Source: Flavobacterium weaverense | GTDB lineage: Bacteria; Bacteroidota; Bacteroidia; Flavobacteriales; Flavobacteriaceae | DNA length: 64,000 bases | Reading direction: 5' to 3' | Assembly: GCF_003688495.1 (NCBI RefSeq) | Contig: NZ_REFH01000010.1 | Location: forward strand, 186,001 to 250,000 | Shown here: in pieces, positions 27,748-35,484 of the stretch | How positions within the stretch are numbered: the first letter of the stretch is position 1 | Layout of the letters: each line of letters opens with the position of its first letter | Notes under the pieces: model-generated | Seen by the model: only the letters and a program-made list of their open reading frames with translations | Told to the model about the DNA's origin: nothing | The model's database searches: none | Program-made: the position numbers and the translations under genes

Positions 27748-29118
27748 TTAATTATCTTCTAATTTCAATCGTTCTTGCTCAATTTTTTCAGCCAAACGTT
27801 TCTCAATAATTGGCTTGATAAGCGTTTTTCTTGGGTTTTGTTTTACAAAAGGGAATAATTCTAAATCACCTTTCATTCTGTCTTGTTTATTAGGGTGCCT
27901 GTTTGTTCCTAATAAAATTTCTTTTCCAGTATCGAATAAATTTTGCTCGATGTCCGCGCTTTCTTGAATTTTCCTTTTAATAATTCCGTCATTTAGCTGC
28001 TTCAGAAAACCTCCACTTGCTTCGATGTCTTTAAATAAAGTGAGTGATTTTTCAGCTAATTGATTTGTTATCGTTTCTATGTAATAACTTCCATCAGCTG
28101 GATTATTCACTTTATCAAAATAGCTTTCATTTTTTAAAATCAACAATTGGTTTCTAGCAATACGATCACCAAATTCATTGTCTTTATGATATAAAGCATC
28201 GTAGGGTAGATTTGATATAGCATCTGCTCCACCAATAATCGCACTCATACATTCTGTTGTAGTTCGCAACATATTCACATTGTAATCGTACAATGTTTTG
28301 TTTCGTTTAGTAGGCGAAACAATAATATTACAATCTAAATTATGATTGTATTCCTTTGCTATCAGTTTAAATAATAATCGTAACGCACGCAGTTTTGCGA
28401 TCTCAAAAAAGTAATTTGTACCAACTGCTACCTCAAAAACTATGGGTTGATTGATAGTATCAATTCTATTGAAATATTCATTTGCCTGACCTAAACTATA
28501 CGCTATTTGCTGAACAATAGTCGCACCTGCATTTTGATACAAAGCAGAATTAATGCTTACTAAAGAAATTGATTTTGTTTGTTTTGAAAGTAAATCTAGC
28601 GTTTCAAAATTATTTTTTTCTGTGGTTGAAAACCAATTTCCATCTTTTGCTAATTGTCCTATGGGATCGAGATTGCAAAATATAGTGGTGTTGTTTTTAC
28701 TTGCAAAAGCATCAATCTTTTTAACGAAATCGATTGAAATAAAGCTAAGATTAAAATATACTGTAACGTCGTTTAATGGTATGTTTTCTAATAAATTTGT
28801 AACATCAATGGATTCATTTTCGATTGAAAATCGTAAACTATTTGCGCCACGATTTAAGGTGTCGATGGCTCTTTCTATTGATTTTTCAACGTCATAAACA
28901 AATATGTTCTGGCATATTTTAAACTCGGTCGCTTTAGTGGCCACTGAGTATGTTTTAGTCAGCTCATCCTTATGATAAAATGGTTTTACTTGTATGTCCT
29001 CGGGAGAATTCCAAACTAAAGTTTCATTATAATCTGCTCCCTTTAGTTCAAACTGGATTTTTTGTTTCCATTGTTTAGAAGAAATAGGATTGAAATCGTC
29101 AAAAAGTGTAGCAGCCAT
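27748..29118 (-). CDS. mutA: Methylmalonyl-CoA mutase, small subunit (no cobalamin domain)
   Basis: Partner of the downstream large subunit. It matches the MCM barrel region (SSKQWKQKIQFELKGADYNETLVW near the N-terminus, FFEIAKLRALRLLFKLIAKEY, DRIARNQLLILKNES). At 456 residues it is much shorter than the roughly 620 of classical MutA: it ends after the barrel and has no DxHxxG cobalamin-like domain. The small subunit is structural in known heterodimers. It lies 42 bases after the FtsB-like gene and is probably co-transcribed with it and mutB. Confidence 0.9.
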   Translation of the reverse strand: MAATLFDDFNPISSKQWKQKIQFELKGADYNETLVWNSPEDIQVKPFYHKDELTKTYSVATKATEFKICQNIFVYDVEKSIERAIDTLNRGANSLRFSIENESIDVTNLLENIPLNDVTVYFNLSFISIDFVKKIDAFASKNNTTIFCNLDPIGQLAKDGNWFSTTEKNNFETLDLLSKQTKSISLVSINSALYQNAGATIVQQIAYSLGQANEYFNRIDTINQPIVFEVAVGTNYFFEIAKLRALRLLFKLIAKEYNHNLDCNIIVSPTKRNKTLYDYNVNMLRTTTECMSAIIGGADAISNLPYDALYHKDNEFGDRIARNQLLILKNESYFDKVNNPADGSYYIETITNQLAEKSLTLFKDIEASGGFLKQLNDGIIKRKIQESADIEQNLFDTGKEILLGTNRHPNKQDRMKGDLELFPFVKQNPRKTLIKPIIEKRLAEKIEQERLKLEDN

Positions 29119-29160
29119 TTTGTGTATTATTATATGATTTTTTAATAATTATGTGCGTAA

Positions 29161-29484
29161 TTATTTTTTTTCAATTGTGTCGCCTTCAAATTCGATAAGG
29201 TAAATATCTTCGTTCTCTTTTTTCATGTAATATTTTTCGCGAGCATATTTTTCTATTTGTTCAGGGTTTTTCAACTGCTTAATGTTTTGTTGATCTTTTT
29301 TTATTTCTTCCTTATAATAAGCAGCGTTATCTTCGAGATCTTCTATTTGTTGATCTAAAATTCGGTGGTCAAAATAAGAGTAGTTGTCTAAAAAAATCAT
29401 CCACGTAAAAAAGAATAGTAAAACCCAAACGTATTTGTTACTTAAAAATTTAAACCAGGATTTATCTTTATGTGGATTTTTCAT
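29161..29484 (-). CDS. FtsB/DivIC-like septum formation initiator protein
   Basis: Small bitopic membrane protein of 107 residues from MKNPHKDKSWF. One helix lies at about 18-34 (YVWVLLFFFTWMIFLDN). A coiled coil follows (about 40-75, DQQIEDLEDNAAYYKEEIKKD), then the family motif NPEQIEKYAREKYYMKKENEDIYLIEF. The family bridges early and late cell-division proteins. A longer start at 29511 would run into the repeat at 29497-29576 and is rejected. It lies between udk and the mutase genes. Confidence 0.9.
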   Translation of the reverse strand: MKNPHKDKSWFKFLSNKYVWVLLFFFTWMIFLDNYSYFDHRILDQQIEDLEDNAAYYKEEIKKDQQNIKQLKNPEQIEKYAREKYYMKKENEDIYLIEFEGDTIEKK

Positions 29485-29496
29485 TTTTTTTATTTT

Positions 29497-29576
29497 TAGC
29501 CCCGATTGCAATGGAAATCCTTTTTACCTCTTTTTTAAGAGAGAAAAAGATTGTAATGTAAAGCGGGATTAGCTCC
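29497..29576 (-). repeat. Dispersed GGAGCT/GGGGCTA-family repeat, copy A
   Basis: On the minus strand it starts GGAGCTAATCCCGC and ends GCAATCGGGGCTA. AGC and CCCG of the left end can pair with CGGG and GCT of the right end, leaving a short bulge. The core is a separate hairpin with CTCTT/AAGAG. It ends 13 bases before the FtsB-like start codon, in the same sense as that gene and udk. Confidence 0.75.
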
Positions 29577-29607
29577 TAATCATTAACAAAAGTAAATAAC
29601 AACTAAG

Positions 29608-30216
29608 TTATAGTATTTTTTGATTGATAACCGCCCGTACTACGTCTATAGCCACGGTGTTATATTTGTCGTTTGGAATAATAATATCTGCAAATGCTTT
29701 TGTAGGTTCGATAAACTGTTCATGCATGGGCTTTAAAGTCGTTTGATATCTATTGATTACCTCGGTCATGTCTCGACCACGTTCTGCAATATCGCGTTTC
29801 ATACGACGAATCAATCTTTCATCAGAATCAGCGTGAACGAAAATTTTAACATCAAATAACTCTCTTAATTCTGGATTTGCTAGTATTAAAATACCTTCCA
29901 CAATCATTACTTTTCTAGGATGTGTAAATACGGTGTCGTCAGTTCTATTATGAGTTACAAAGGAATAAACAGGCTGATTAATGTTATTCCCTTCTTTTAA
30001 TTCCTTTAAATGAGCCACTAACAAATCAAAATCTATTGCACGAGGATGATCAAAATTAATTAACGCTCTTTCATCGAATGAAAGTCCGTGATTTTCTTTG
30101 TAATACGAGTCTTGAGAAATGATACCGACTTCTGTTTCTGGTAACTCATTCATAATCTGATGTACAACGGTTGTTTTCCCGCTTCCCGTACCACCTGCAA
30201 TTCCAATAATCAGCAT
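29608..30216 (-). CDS. udk: Uridine kinase
   Basis: Phosphorylates uridine and cytidine in pyrimidine salvage. It has 202 residues from MLIIGIAGGTGSGKTT. The P-loop GGTGSGKT is at about residues 8-15. The uridine kinase region DSYYKENHGLSFDERALINFDHPRAIDFDLL and the lid segment RLIRRMKRDIAERGRD are present. The start at 30216 is chosen because the alternative at 30246 overlaps the -7 box at 30244-30251. It is the first gene of the leftward group with the FtsB-like gene and mutAB. Confidence 0.96.
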   Translation of the reverse strand: MLIIGIAGGTGSGKTTVVHQIMNELPETEVGIISQDSYYKENHGLSFDERALINFDHPRAIDFDLLVAHLKELKEGNNINQPVYSFVTHNRTDDTVFTHPRKVMIVEGILILANPELRELFDVKIFVHADSDERLIRRMKRDIAERGRDMTEVINRYQTTLKPMHEQFIEPTKAFADIIIPNDKYNTVAIDVVRAVINQKIL

Positions 30217-30243
30217 AAATTTTTTGTTATATTTATAGTAGCA

Positions 30244-30251
30244 CAAAAATA
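30244..30251 (-). promoter_or_regulatory. -7 promoter element for udk
   Basis: The minus strand reads TATTTTTG, an exact TAnnTTTG match, about 28 bases before the ATG. Confidence 0.6.
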
Positions 30252-30362
30252 GGAATTTAATCGGGAGTGAATTTTGTTTTAGTAGAATATTTGCTAATTT
30301 AATATATGTATTGAGTGGTATTGATAAACATTTTTTACCTTTAGTTTCTAAAAATTACAAAA

Positions 30363-30944
30363 GTGTATTCCCAAATAAACAAGAATATAGAGCGGTATGT
30401 GTCATTCAATGCAGATGAATTAAAGATTTTTAATTCTCTTTTAGAATATAAAGCTATTCCAAAGAAAACTATTCTCCTTCATGAAGGTGAAAGGTGCAAC
30501 TTTGAAGCTTTTGTAATTAAAGGATGTGTGCGTAAATATTATATTGATGCAAACGGTTTTGAAGTAATTCTGCAGTTTGCGATAGAAAATGCTTGGATAA
30601 GTGATATTTCGTTTAGTATCTATGAGGAAAATCCAAGCAGAGTTTATATTGAAACTTTAGAAGATTGTGAATTCTTCCTATTCAACCCCGCAACTAAAGA
30701 AGAATTGTTTAGTAGAGCACCGAAATTTGAACGTGCCTTTAGAATCTTAATGCAACGTAGCTTAGCCGTTACTCAAGACCGCTTATTCAATACTATTTCT
30801 AAAACAGCAACAGAAAAATATGCTGAGTTTCTAGAACAATATCCAGCACTTCCTCAACGTGTTGCGCAGCATTACATTGCTTCTTATCTAGGTATTTCTG
30901 CTGAATTTCTTAGTAAGATTAGAAAAAAAATGACAAAACTTTAA
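30363..30944 (+). CDS. Crp/Fnr-family transcriptional regulator
   Basis: DNA-binding regulator of 193 residues. The N-terminal cyclic-nucleotide-like beta-barrel (AIPKKTILLHEGERCNFEAFVIKGCVRKYY, about 32-61) is followed by a dimer helix and a C-terminal winged HTH (PQRVAQHYIASYLGISAEFLSKIRKKM). The start codon is GTG at 30363; no better ATG occurs nearby. There is no cysteine set for an Fnr-type cluster. A weak promoter TACCTTTA (30336) has a TTG at 30311 with 22-base spacing. The pirin gene follows 88 bases downstream, so it may be the target; that is inference. Confidence 0.88.
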   Translation: MYSQINKNIERYVSFNADELKIFNSLLEYKAIPKKTILLHEGERCNFEAFVIKGCVRKYYIDANGFEVILQFAIENAWISDISFSIYEENPSRVYIETLEDCEFFLFNPATKEELFSRAPKFERAFRILMQRSLAVTQDRLFNTISKTATEKYAEFLEQYPALPQRVAQHYIASYLGISAEFLSKIRKKMTKL

Positions 30945-31032
30945 ATTACAATTATTCCATTTCTTGTCCTAGTTCAATGCAATTGCTTTTCTTTTGGCGC
31001 AAATTTGTACTGTAGAATTAAAGTAAAAGAAA

Positions 31033-31785
31033 ATGGAAAGTAACAATAGTTTAGAAGATCACAAATTAAATCATTACATCTTACATAAAGCGAATACTCG
31101 CGGTCATGCCAATCATGGCTGGTTAGAATCCTATCATACTTTTAGTTTTGCAAATTACCAAAATGAGGATCGTATCAATTTTGGAGTATTGCGAGTATTA
31201 AATGATGACAGAGTAAATCAAGGAATGGGTTTTGGGAAACATCCACATGATAATATGGAGATTATTTCTATTCCTCTTGAAGGTGATTTAGAGCATCAAG
31301 ACAGCATGGGAAATACTACGGTTATTAAAGAAGGTGATATCCAAGTTATGAGTGCCGGAACAGGTATTTTCCATAGTGAGAAAAATAAGAACAACAATCA
31401 ATTTGTGAAGTTCTTACAGATTTGGATTTATCCAAACAAAAAAAATGTAACCCCTCGTTACGACCAAATCTCTCTTGATCTTAAAGATCGACACAATAAA
31501 TTACAACAAATTTTATCTCCTAATCCAGATGATGAAGGTGTCTGGATCCATCAAGATGCGTGGTTCCACATAGGAAAATTTGATAAAGAATTCTCAAGTT
31601 CGTATCAATTAAAAAAATCAGGAAACGGAATTTATGCCTTTGTATTAAAAGGTGATTTTACGGTAGGCAACATTCATCTTAATGAACGTGATGGTTTAGG
31701 AATTTGGAACAGAAAATCAATACATATAAATGCTACTTCCGAAGGAGCAGAAATTTTATTGATGGAAGTGCCTATGGAATTATAA
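31033..31785 (+). CDS. Pirin family protein (YhhW-like, possible quercetinase)
   Basis: Bicupin protein of 250 residues. The metal-binding motif GFGKHPHDNMEI has His70 and His72, with His114 and Glu116 in GIFHSEKN completing the site. Known pirins bind Fe or related metals; some have quercetin 2,3-dioxygenase activity and others act as regulators. It is directly downstream of the Crp-like gene, a frequent arrangement for stress-responsive pirins. The C-terminal cupin lacks metal ligands, as in the family. The natural substrate is unknown. Confidence 0.92.
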   Translation: MESNNSLEDHKLNHYILHKANTRGHANHGWLESYHTFSFANYQNEDRINFGVLRVLNDDRVNQGMGFGKHPHDNMEIISIPLEGDLEHQDSMGNTTVIKEGDIQVMSAGTGIFHSEKNKNNNQFVKFLQIWIYPNKKNVTPRYDQISLDLKDRHNKLQQILSPNPDDEGVWIHQDAWFHIGKFDKEFSSSYQLKKSGNGIYAFVLKGDFTVGNIHLNERDGLGIWNRKSIHINATSEGAEILLMEVPMEL

Positions 31786-31876
31786 TTTGGCGAATATTAA
31801 TCGTGCATTAGTTCATCTATAAATGAAAACTATAGTGCTTACTCCATAGTAAATATCAGCGTTAATTTGAAATTAA

Positions 31877-31914
31877 AAATTCCCCAAAAATTTAGGCACT
31901 ATTTGGGGAATTTC
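31877..31914. terminator. Hairpin terminator between pirin and DECR-like genes
   Basis: A 12-bp stem (AAATTCCCCAAA with its complement) around a 13-base loop. The T-run is better on the minus strand, so it mainly serves the leftward reductase gene. Confidence 0.65.
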
Positions 31915-31939
31915 TATAAATCATGTTGTTCTATTAATC

Positions 31940-32821
31940 TTATTTGTTCTTTTTTGCTTTGATCATCATTTCAAGTTGATCCCACAGCTCTTCTGGAATT
32001 GCTTCTAATAAATTAAATTGACCAGCACCTTTTAACCACTCACCACCATCTATTACGACTACTTCACCATTTACATAAGCTGAAAAGTCAGAAACGAGAT
32101 ACGCTGCTAAATTGGCTAATTCTTGATGATCGCCAACACGTTGCACAGGGACTTTCTTAGCCATATCAAATTTTTCGGCTAGATCTCCAGGTAACAATCG
32201 GTCCCAAGCACCTTTTGTTGGAAAAGGACCGGGGGCAATCGCATTAGTACGAATACCGTAATTTGCCCATTCTACAGCAAGACTTCTAGTCATGGCTAAA
32301 ACTCCAGCTTTTGCAGTAGCGCTTGGAACGACATAAGCAGAACCTGTCCAGGCATAAGTTGTAACAATATTTAAAACTGTTGAAGTTTTTTGTTTAGTGT
32401 CAATCCAATGTTTTCCGAAAGCAAGCGTACAATTTTTAGTTCCTTTTAGTACAATATCAATTACAGTATCAAATGCGTTAGCTGACAAACGCTCAGTAGG
32501 TGAGATGAAGTTTCCCGCTGCATTATTAAGTAAAATATCTACTTTACCAAAAGTTTTTAGTACTTCTTGTAGCATATTTTCAACCTCTTCGTAGTGACGC
32601 ACGTCACATTGTATAGGAAGACAAGACCCGCCAGTTTCTGTTTCTAGTTCTTTTGCAGTGTTTTTTAGTTTCTCTAAATCTCTTGAGGTAATAGCAACTT
32701 TAGCTCCTAGTTCTAGGAAATATTTAGTCATTGCTTTTCCTAATCCACTTCCGCCTCCTGTTACGACTATAACTTTGCCTTTTAAAGCATCATCACGTAA
32801 CATTTTATCTGTATAACTCAT
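31940..32821 (-). CDS. 2,4-dienoyl-CoA reductase-like SDR (DECR type)
   Basis: NADPH-dependent short-chain dehydrogenase of 293 residues, probably reducing 2,4-dienoyl-CoA during breakdown of unsaturated fatty acids. The Rossmann motif TGGGSGLGKA is at about 21-30. The active-site region TTYAWTGSAYVVPSATAKAG followed by PGPFPTKGAWDRL closely resembles animal mitochondrial/peroxisomal DECR enzymes, including the TKGAF/W loop. Their active site lacks the usual YxxxK order. It is unlike the flavoprotein FadH of E. coli. No fatty-acid genes flank it. Confidence 0.85.
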   Translation of the reverse strand: MSYTDKMLRDDALKGKVIVVTGGGSGLGKAMTKYFLELGAKVAITSRDLEKLKNTAKELETETGGSCLPIQCDVRHYEEVENMLQEVLKTFGKVDILLNNAAGNFISPTERLSANAFDTVIDIVLKGTKNCTLAFGKHWIDTKQKTSTVLNIVTTYAWTGSAYVVPSATAKAGVLAMTRSLAVEWANYGIRTNAIAPGPFPTKGAWDRLLPGDLAEKFDMAKKVPVQRVGDHQELANLAAYLVSDFSAYVNGEVVVIDGGEWLKGAGQFNLLEAIPEELWDQLEMMIKAKKNK

Positions 32822-32899
32822 AATATATAATTTTTCAATTGTAAATATAACGAAATCAAATAGTATGCGTGCATAATAAAAATAAATAAATCAGTATCT

Positions 32900-34027
32900 T
32901 TATATGCTACACAATCTTTTAGCAGCTGCTTCTAATGTCGCACTGTCTTTTGCAAAACAAAAGCGAATTAGACTTAGATCTTTTCCATCGCCATAAAAAG
33001 TGGAGATTGGAATCGCAGCAACGCCATGTTCTATGATTAATCTTTTACAAAAATTTATGTCACTTTTATTTGATATTTCAGCAAAAGAAGCAACTTGAAA
33101 ATAAGTTCCCTCACAAGGCATCAGTTTAAAACGACTTCCATGTAATAAGCCTCTAAAATAATCTCGTTTCTCTTGATACATTTTCTTGATGTCATCAGTA
33201 GAGACCACTTCTAAATATTCACTGATAGCCACTTGGCAAATGCTGTTAACGCTAAAAACTAAAAATTGATGTACTTTTTTAATTTCGATCATTAAATTTT
33301 CTGGAGCAATCAAATAGCCTATTTTCCATCCAGTAATATGAAATGATTTTCCAAAAGAAGACACAACGATTGAACGATCGAGTAGCTTTTCTCTTGTATT
33401 TGTTGAGATATGTTTCTCTTCAAAAGTGATGTATTCATACACTTCATCAGATAAAAGGAGCATCTTGGGATATTTTTCTAAAATTTTTTCCAATGCTTCA
33501 AAATCTGATTGCTTCAAAATTTTTCCTGTAGGATTGTGAGGATTATTTATGATGATCATCTTAGTTTTAGAACAGCAAACATTTTCAATATTTTCCCAGT
33601 TTGGAGTATAATCATCGTTTAATGCTACTCTAATTGGCTTGGCATTACAAAGTAAAACTGGTGCTTCATAACAATCATAACTTGGATCTAAAATGATCAC
33701 TTCGTCATCTACTTTTATTAGAGCAGTTATCGCAGTAAATATTCCTTGCGTCGCTCCTGCAGTTACTAGAATTTCAGCTTCAGGATCGATAACTCTTGAG
33801 TAAGATTGATTTGTGAGTTTAGCTATTTTTAAAAGTAAAGGCGGGTAACCAGACATTGGAGTATATTGATGCACATTTTCGCTGGCGAGTTTTGCAATAA
33901 TATCTGTTAATCTTTTATCAACCGGAAAGTTTGGAAAACCTTGCGATAAATTGATGGCATTGTGTTCAGCGGCCATTTTTGACATTATTGTAAATATACT
34001 TGTACCAATTTTTGGGAGTTTGCTCAT
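32900..34027 (-). CDS. PLP-dependent aminotransferase class I/II (methionine/kynurenine aminotransferase-like)
   Basis: Fold-type I aminotransferase of 375 residues from MSKLPKIGTSIFTIMSKM. The N-terminal INLSQGFPNFPV is typical of the YbdL/kynurenine aminotransferase group. The PLP lysine is Lys227 in SSFGKSFHITGWKIGY, and the PLP-binding NNPHNPTGK is present. It may use methionine as amino donor. An ATG at 34063, in frame, lies inside a perfect inverted repeat (34034-34084), so the start at 34027 just after the repeat is preferred. The repeat and T7 directly before this ATG suggest transcriptional or translational control. Confidence 0.88.
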   Translation of the reverse strand: MSKLPKIGTSIFTIMSKMAAEHNAINLSQGFPNFPVDKRLTDIIAKLASENVHQYTPMSGYPPLLLKIAKLTNQSYSRVIDPEAEILVTAGATQGIFTAITALIKVDDEVIILDPSYDCYEAPVLLCNAKPIRVALNDDYTPNWENIENVCCSKTKMIIINNPHNPTGKILKQSDFEALEKILEKYPKMLLLSDEVYEYITFEEKHISTNTREKLLDRSIVVSSFGKSFHITGWKIGYLIAPENLMIEIKKVHQFLVFSVNSICQVAISEYLEVVSTDDIKKMYQEKRDYFRGLLHGSRFKLMPCEGTYFQVASFAEISNKSDINFCKRLIIEHGVAAIPISTFYGDGKDLSLIRFCFAKDSATLEAAAKRLCSI

Positions 34028-34033
34028 AAAAAA

Positions 34034-34084
34034 ATCATTAATTCTAATTATAAAAATAGACATTTTATAATTAGAATTAATGAT
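34034..34084 (-). promoter_or_regulatory. Perfect 22-bp inverted repeat with T7 just before the aminotransferase ATG
   Basis: The arms 34034-34055 and 34063-34084 are exact reverse complements around a seven-base loop. Read in the gene's direction, the hairpin is followed by seven T and then the ATG at 34027. This is the form of an intrinsic terminator/attenuator placed in the leader; it could also be an operator or a translation-blocking stem. Which one applies is inference. Confidence 0.7.
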
Positions 34085-34177
34085 TACTGTTTTGCTTTTT
34101 ACTTTCGAATAATTTGCTTTAAAAAAACAATTTTTAAAATTTTGAAATCATTTCAAGTAAAGCTATTGATTTAAGAT

Positions 34178-34900
34178 CTACATCTTATGGATGATAAAAA
34201 TTGTAGGTCGTTTATGTAAATCGATTGTTTCTTTTTTCCAAGCCACTATTTTTTTAGTTTTGATATACTCTGTAGGCAACGTAATATCAGTTGCGATACA
34301 TAAGTGCGTTTCAGGATGCAGCGTTTGCAGCAAATCTTCTAATAATTTATTATTTCTGTATGGAGTTTCAATAAAAATTTGAGATTGATTTTTTTCGAAT
34401 GATACGCGTTCTAATGTTTTGAAACTCGCTTTCTTTTCGTCTTTTTCTATGGGTAAATAACCATGAAAGGTAAAACTTTGTCCATTCATTCCTGAGGCCA
34501 TCATAGCAAGTAAAATTGAAGAAGGTCCAACTAATGGCACAACTTGTATTCCTCGTTCGTGCGCTAATTTTACAATTACAGCGCCAGGATCAGCAACGCC
34601 AGGACAACCTGCTTCGCTCATTAAACCCATATTAATTCCTTCTAATAAAGGTTTTATAAAGTCTAAATGTTCTTTAGTCTCCGTATGCTTGTTTAAAACA
34701 AATAGTTTTAACTCTGATTGCTTTTTCTCTGCGCTAACTTCTTTTATAGATTTTCGTGCAGTTTTGTCATTTTCAACAATGTAATAATCAATTAGATCAA
34801 TACTTCTTTTTATGGTTTGTGGTAAAACATCCATAGGATCGCAATCACCCATTGTAGTTGGGATCAGATAAAGTTTTCCTAAGTTAGTGCTTGCTTTCAT
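34178..34900 (-). CDS. Tetrapyrrole-methylase-family SAM methyltransferase (RsmI-like, short form)
   Basis: SAM-dependent methyltransferase of 240 residues. The signature MSEAGCPGVADPG (near residues 92-104) and VPLVGPSSILLAMMASGMNGQSFTFHGYLP match the RsmI/tetrapyrrole methylase fold. RsmI proper methylates the ribose of C1402 in 16S rRNA. The N-terminus (LYLIPTTMGDCDPMDVLP) differs from classical RsmI, which has LYVVATPIGN. The substrate is therefore less sure. It lies downstream of dnaA and the phosphatase gene on the same strand. Confidence 0.83.
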   Translation of the reverse strand: MKASTNLGKLYLIPTTMGDCDPMDVLPQTIKRSIDLIDYYIVENDKTARKSIKEVSAEKKQSELKLFVLNKHTETKEHLDFIKPLLEGINMGLMSEAGCPGVADPGAVIVKLAHERGIQVVPLVGPSSILLAMMASGMNGQSFTFHGYLPIEKDEKKASFKTLERVSFEKNQSQIFIETPYRNNKLLEDLLQTLHPETHLCIATDITLPTEYIKTKKIVAWKKETIDLHKRPTIFIIHKM

Positions 34901-34982
34901 AAGTGTTTGTATATTCCTAACGTTAATTAGTTACTTTGATAATTAGTTATAATTTGGAAAAATAGATAAGAAGACTGTAGAA

Positions 34983-35023
34983 AAAAAACACCAACAATTT
35001 TTATAAAATTATTGGTGTTTTTC
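34983..35023 (-). terminator. Terminator overlapping the end of the phosphatase gene
   Basis: The stem AACACCAA...TTGGTGTT with inner AATTTT pairing begins inside the last codons of the phosphatase gene (stop at 35009-35011) and exits into T8 on the minus strand. Confidence 0.7.
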
Positions 35024-35476
35024 TATTAATCGCTGCGAAATCACATCACATACTTCATCGAGCATATTGTAAACAATTTCAAAACCATTTGGTAAACCAA
35101 AATAAGGATCTGGTACGTCTACATTTTCATTTGGAAATAAATCGTTCAAAATCATTTGAACTTTATCTTTATGATCTTGCGTTTTGGCTAGTGCTATTAC
35201 ATTGCTATAATTAGAGCTATCCATAACATAGATATAATCAAAATTGTCGAAGTCACATTCGTTGAATTGACGTCCTTTTTGATCGGAGATGCTTATTTTA
35301 TTTTTTTTTGCAACAGCAATAGAGCGTTCGTCAGGCGAATGGCCAACATGCCAATTTCCTGTTCCAGCTGAATCAACTTTGAATTTATCTTTTGGAAGTT
35401 TAGAAGCTAGAATTCCTTCGGCTAAAGGTGATCTACAAATATTTCCTAAACAAACCATTAAAATTTTAACAGACAT
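35009..35476 (-). CDS. Low-molecular-weight protein tyrosine phosphatase
   Basis: Small cytosolic phosphatase of 155 residues. The phosphate loop CX5R is Cys9-Arg15 (VCLGNICRSP) and the general acid is Asp in VPDPYFG (about residue 121). Members dephosphorylate protein tyrosines or act on arginine phosphate; no exopolysaccharide kinase is nearby to suggest a partner. It starts eight bases after dnaA ends, so co-transcription with dnaA is likely. Its terminator overlaps the stop codon. Confidence 0.93.
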   Translation of the reverse strand: MSVKILMVCLGNICRSPLAEGILASKLPKDKFKVDSAGTGNWHVGHSPDERSIAVAKKNKISISDQKGRQFNECDFDNFDYIYVMDSSNYSNVIALAKTQDHKDKVQMILNDLFPNENVDVPDPYFGLPNGFEIVYNMLDEVCDVISQRLIEKHQ

Positions 35477-35484
35477 AAAAGCGT

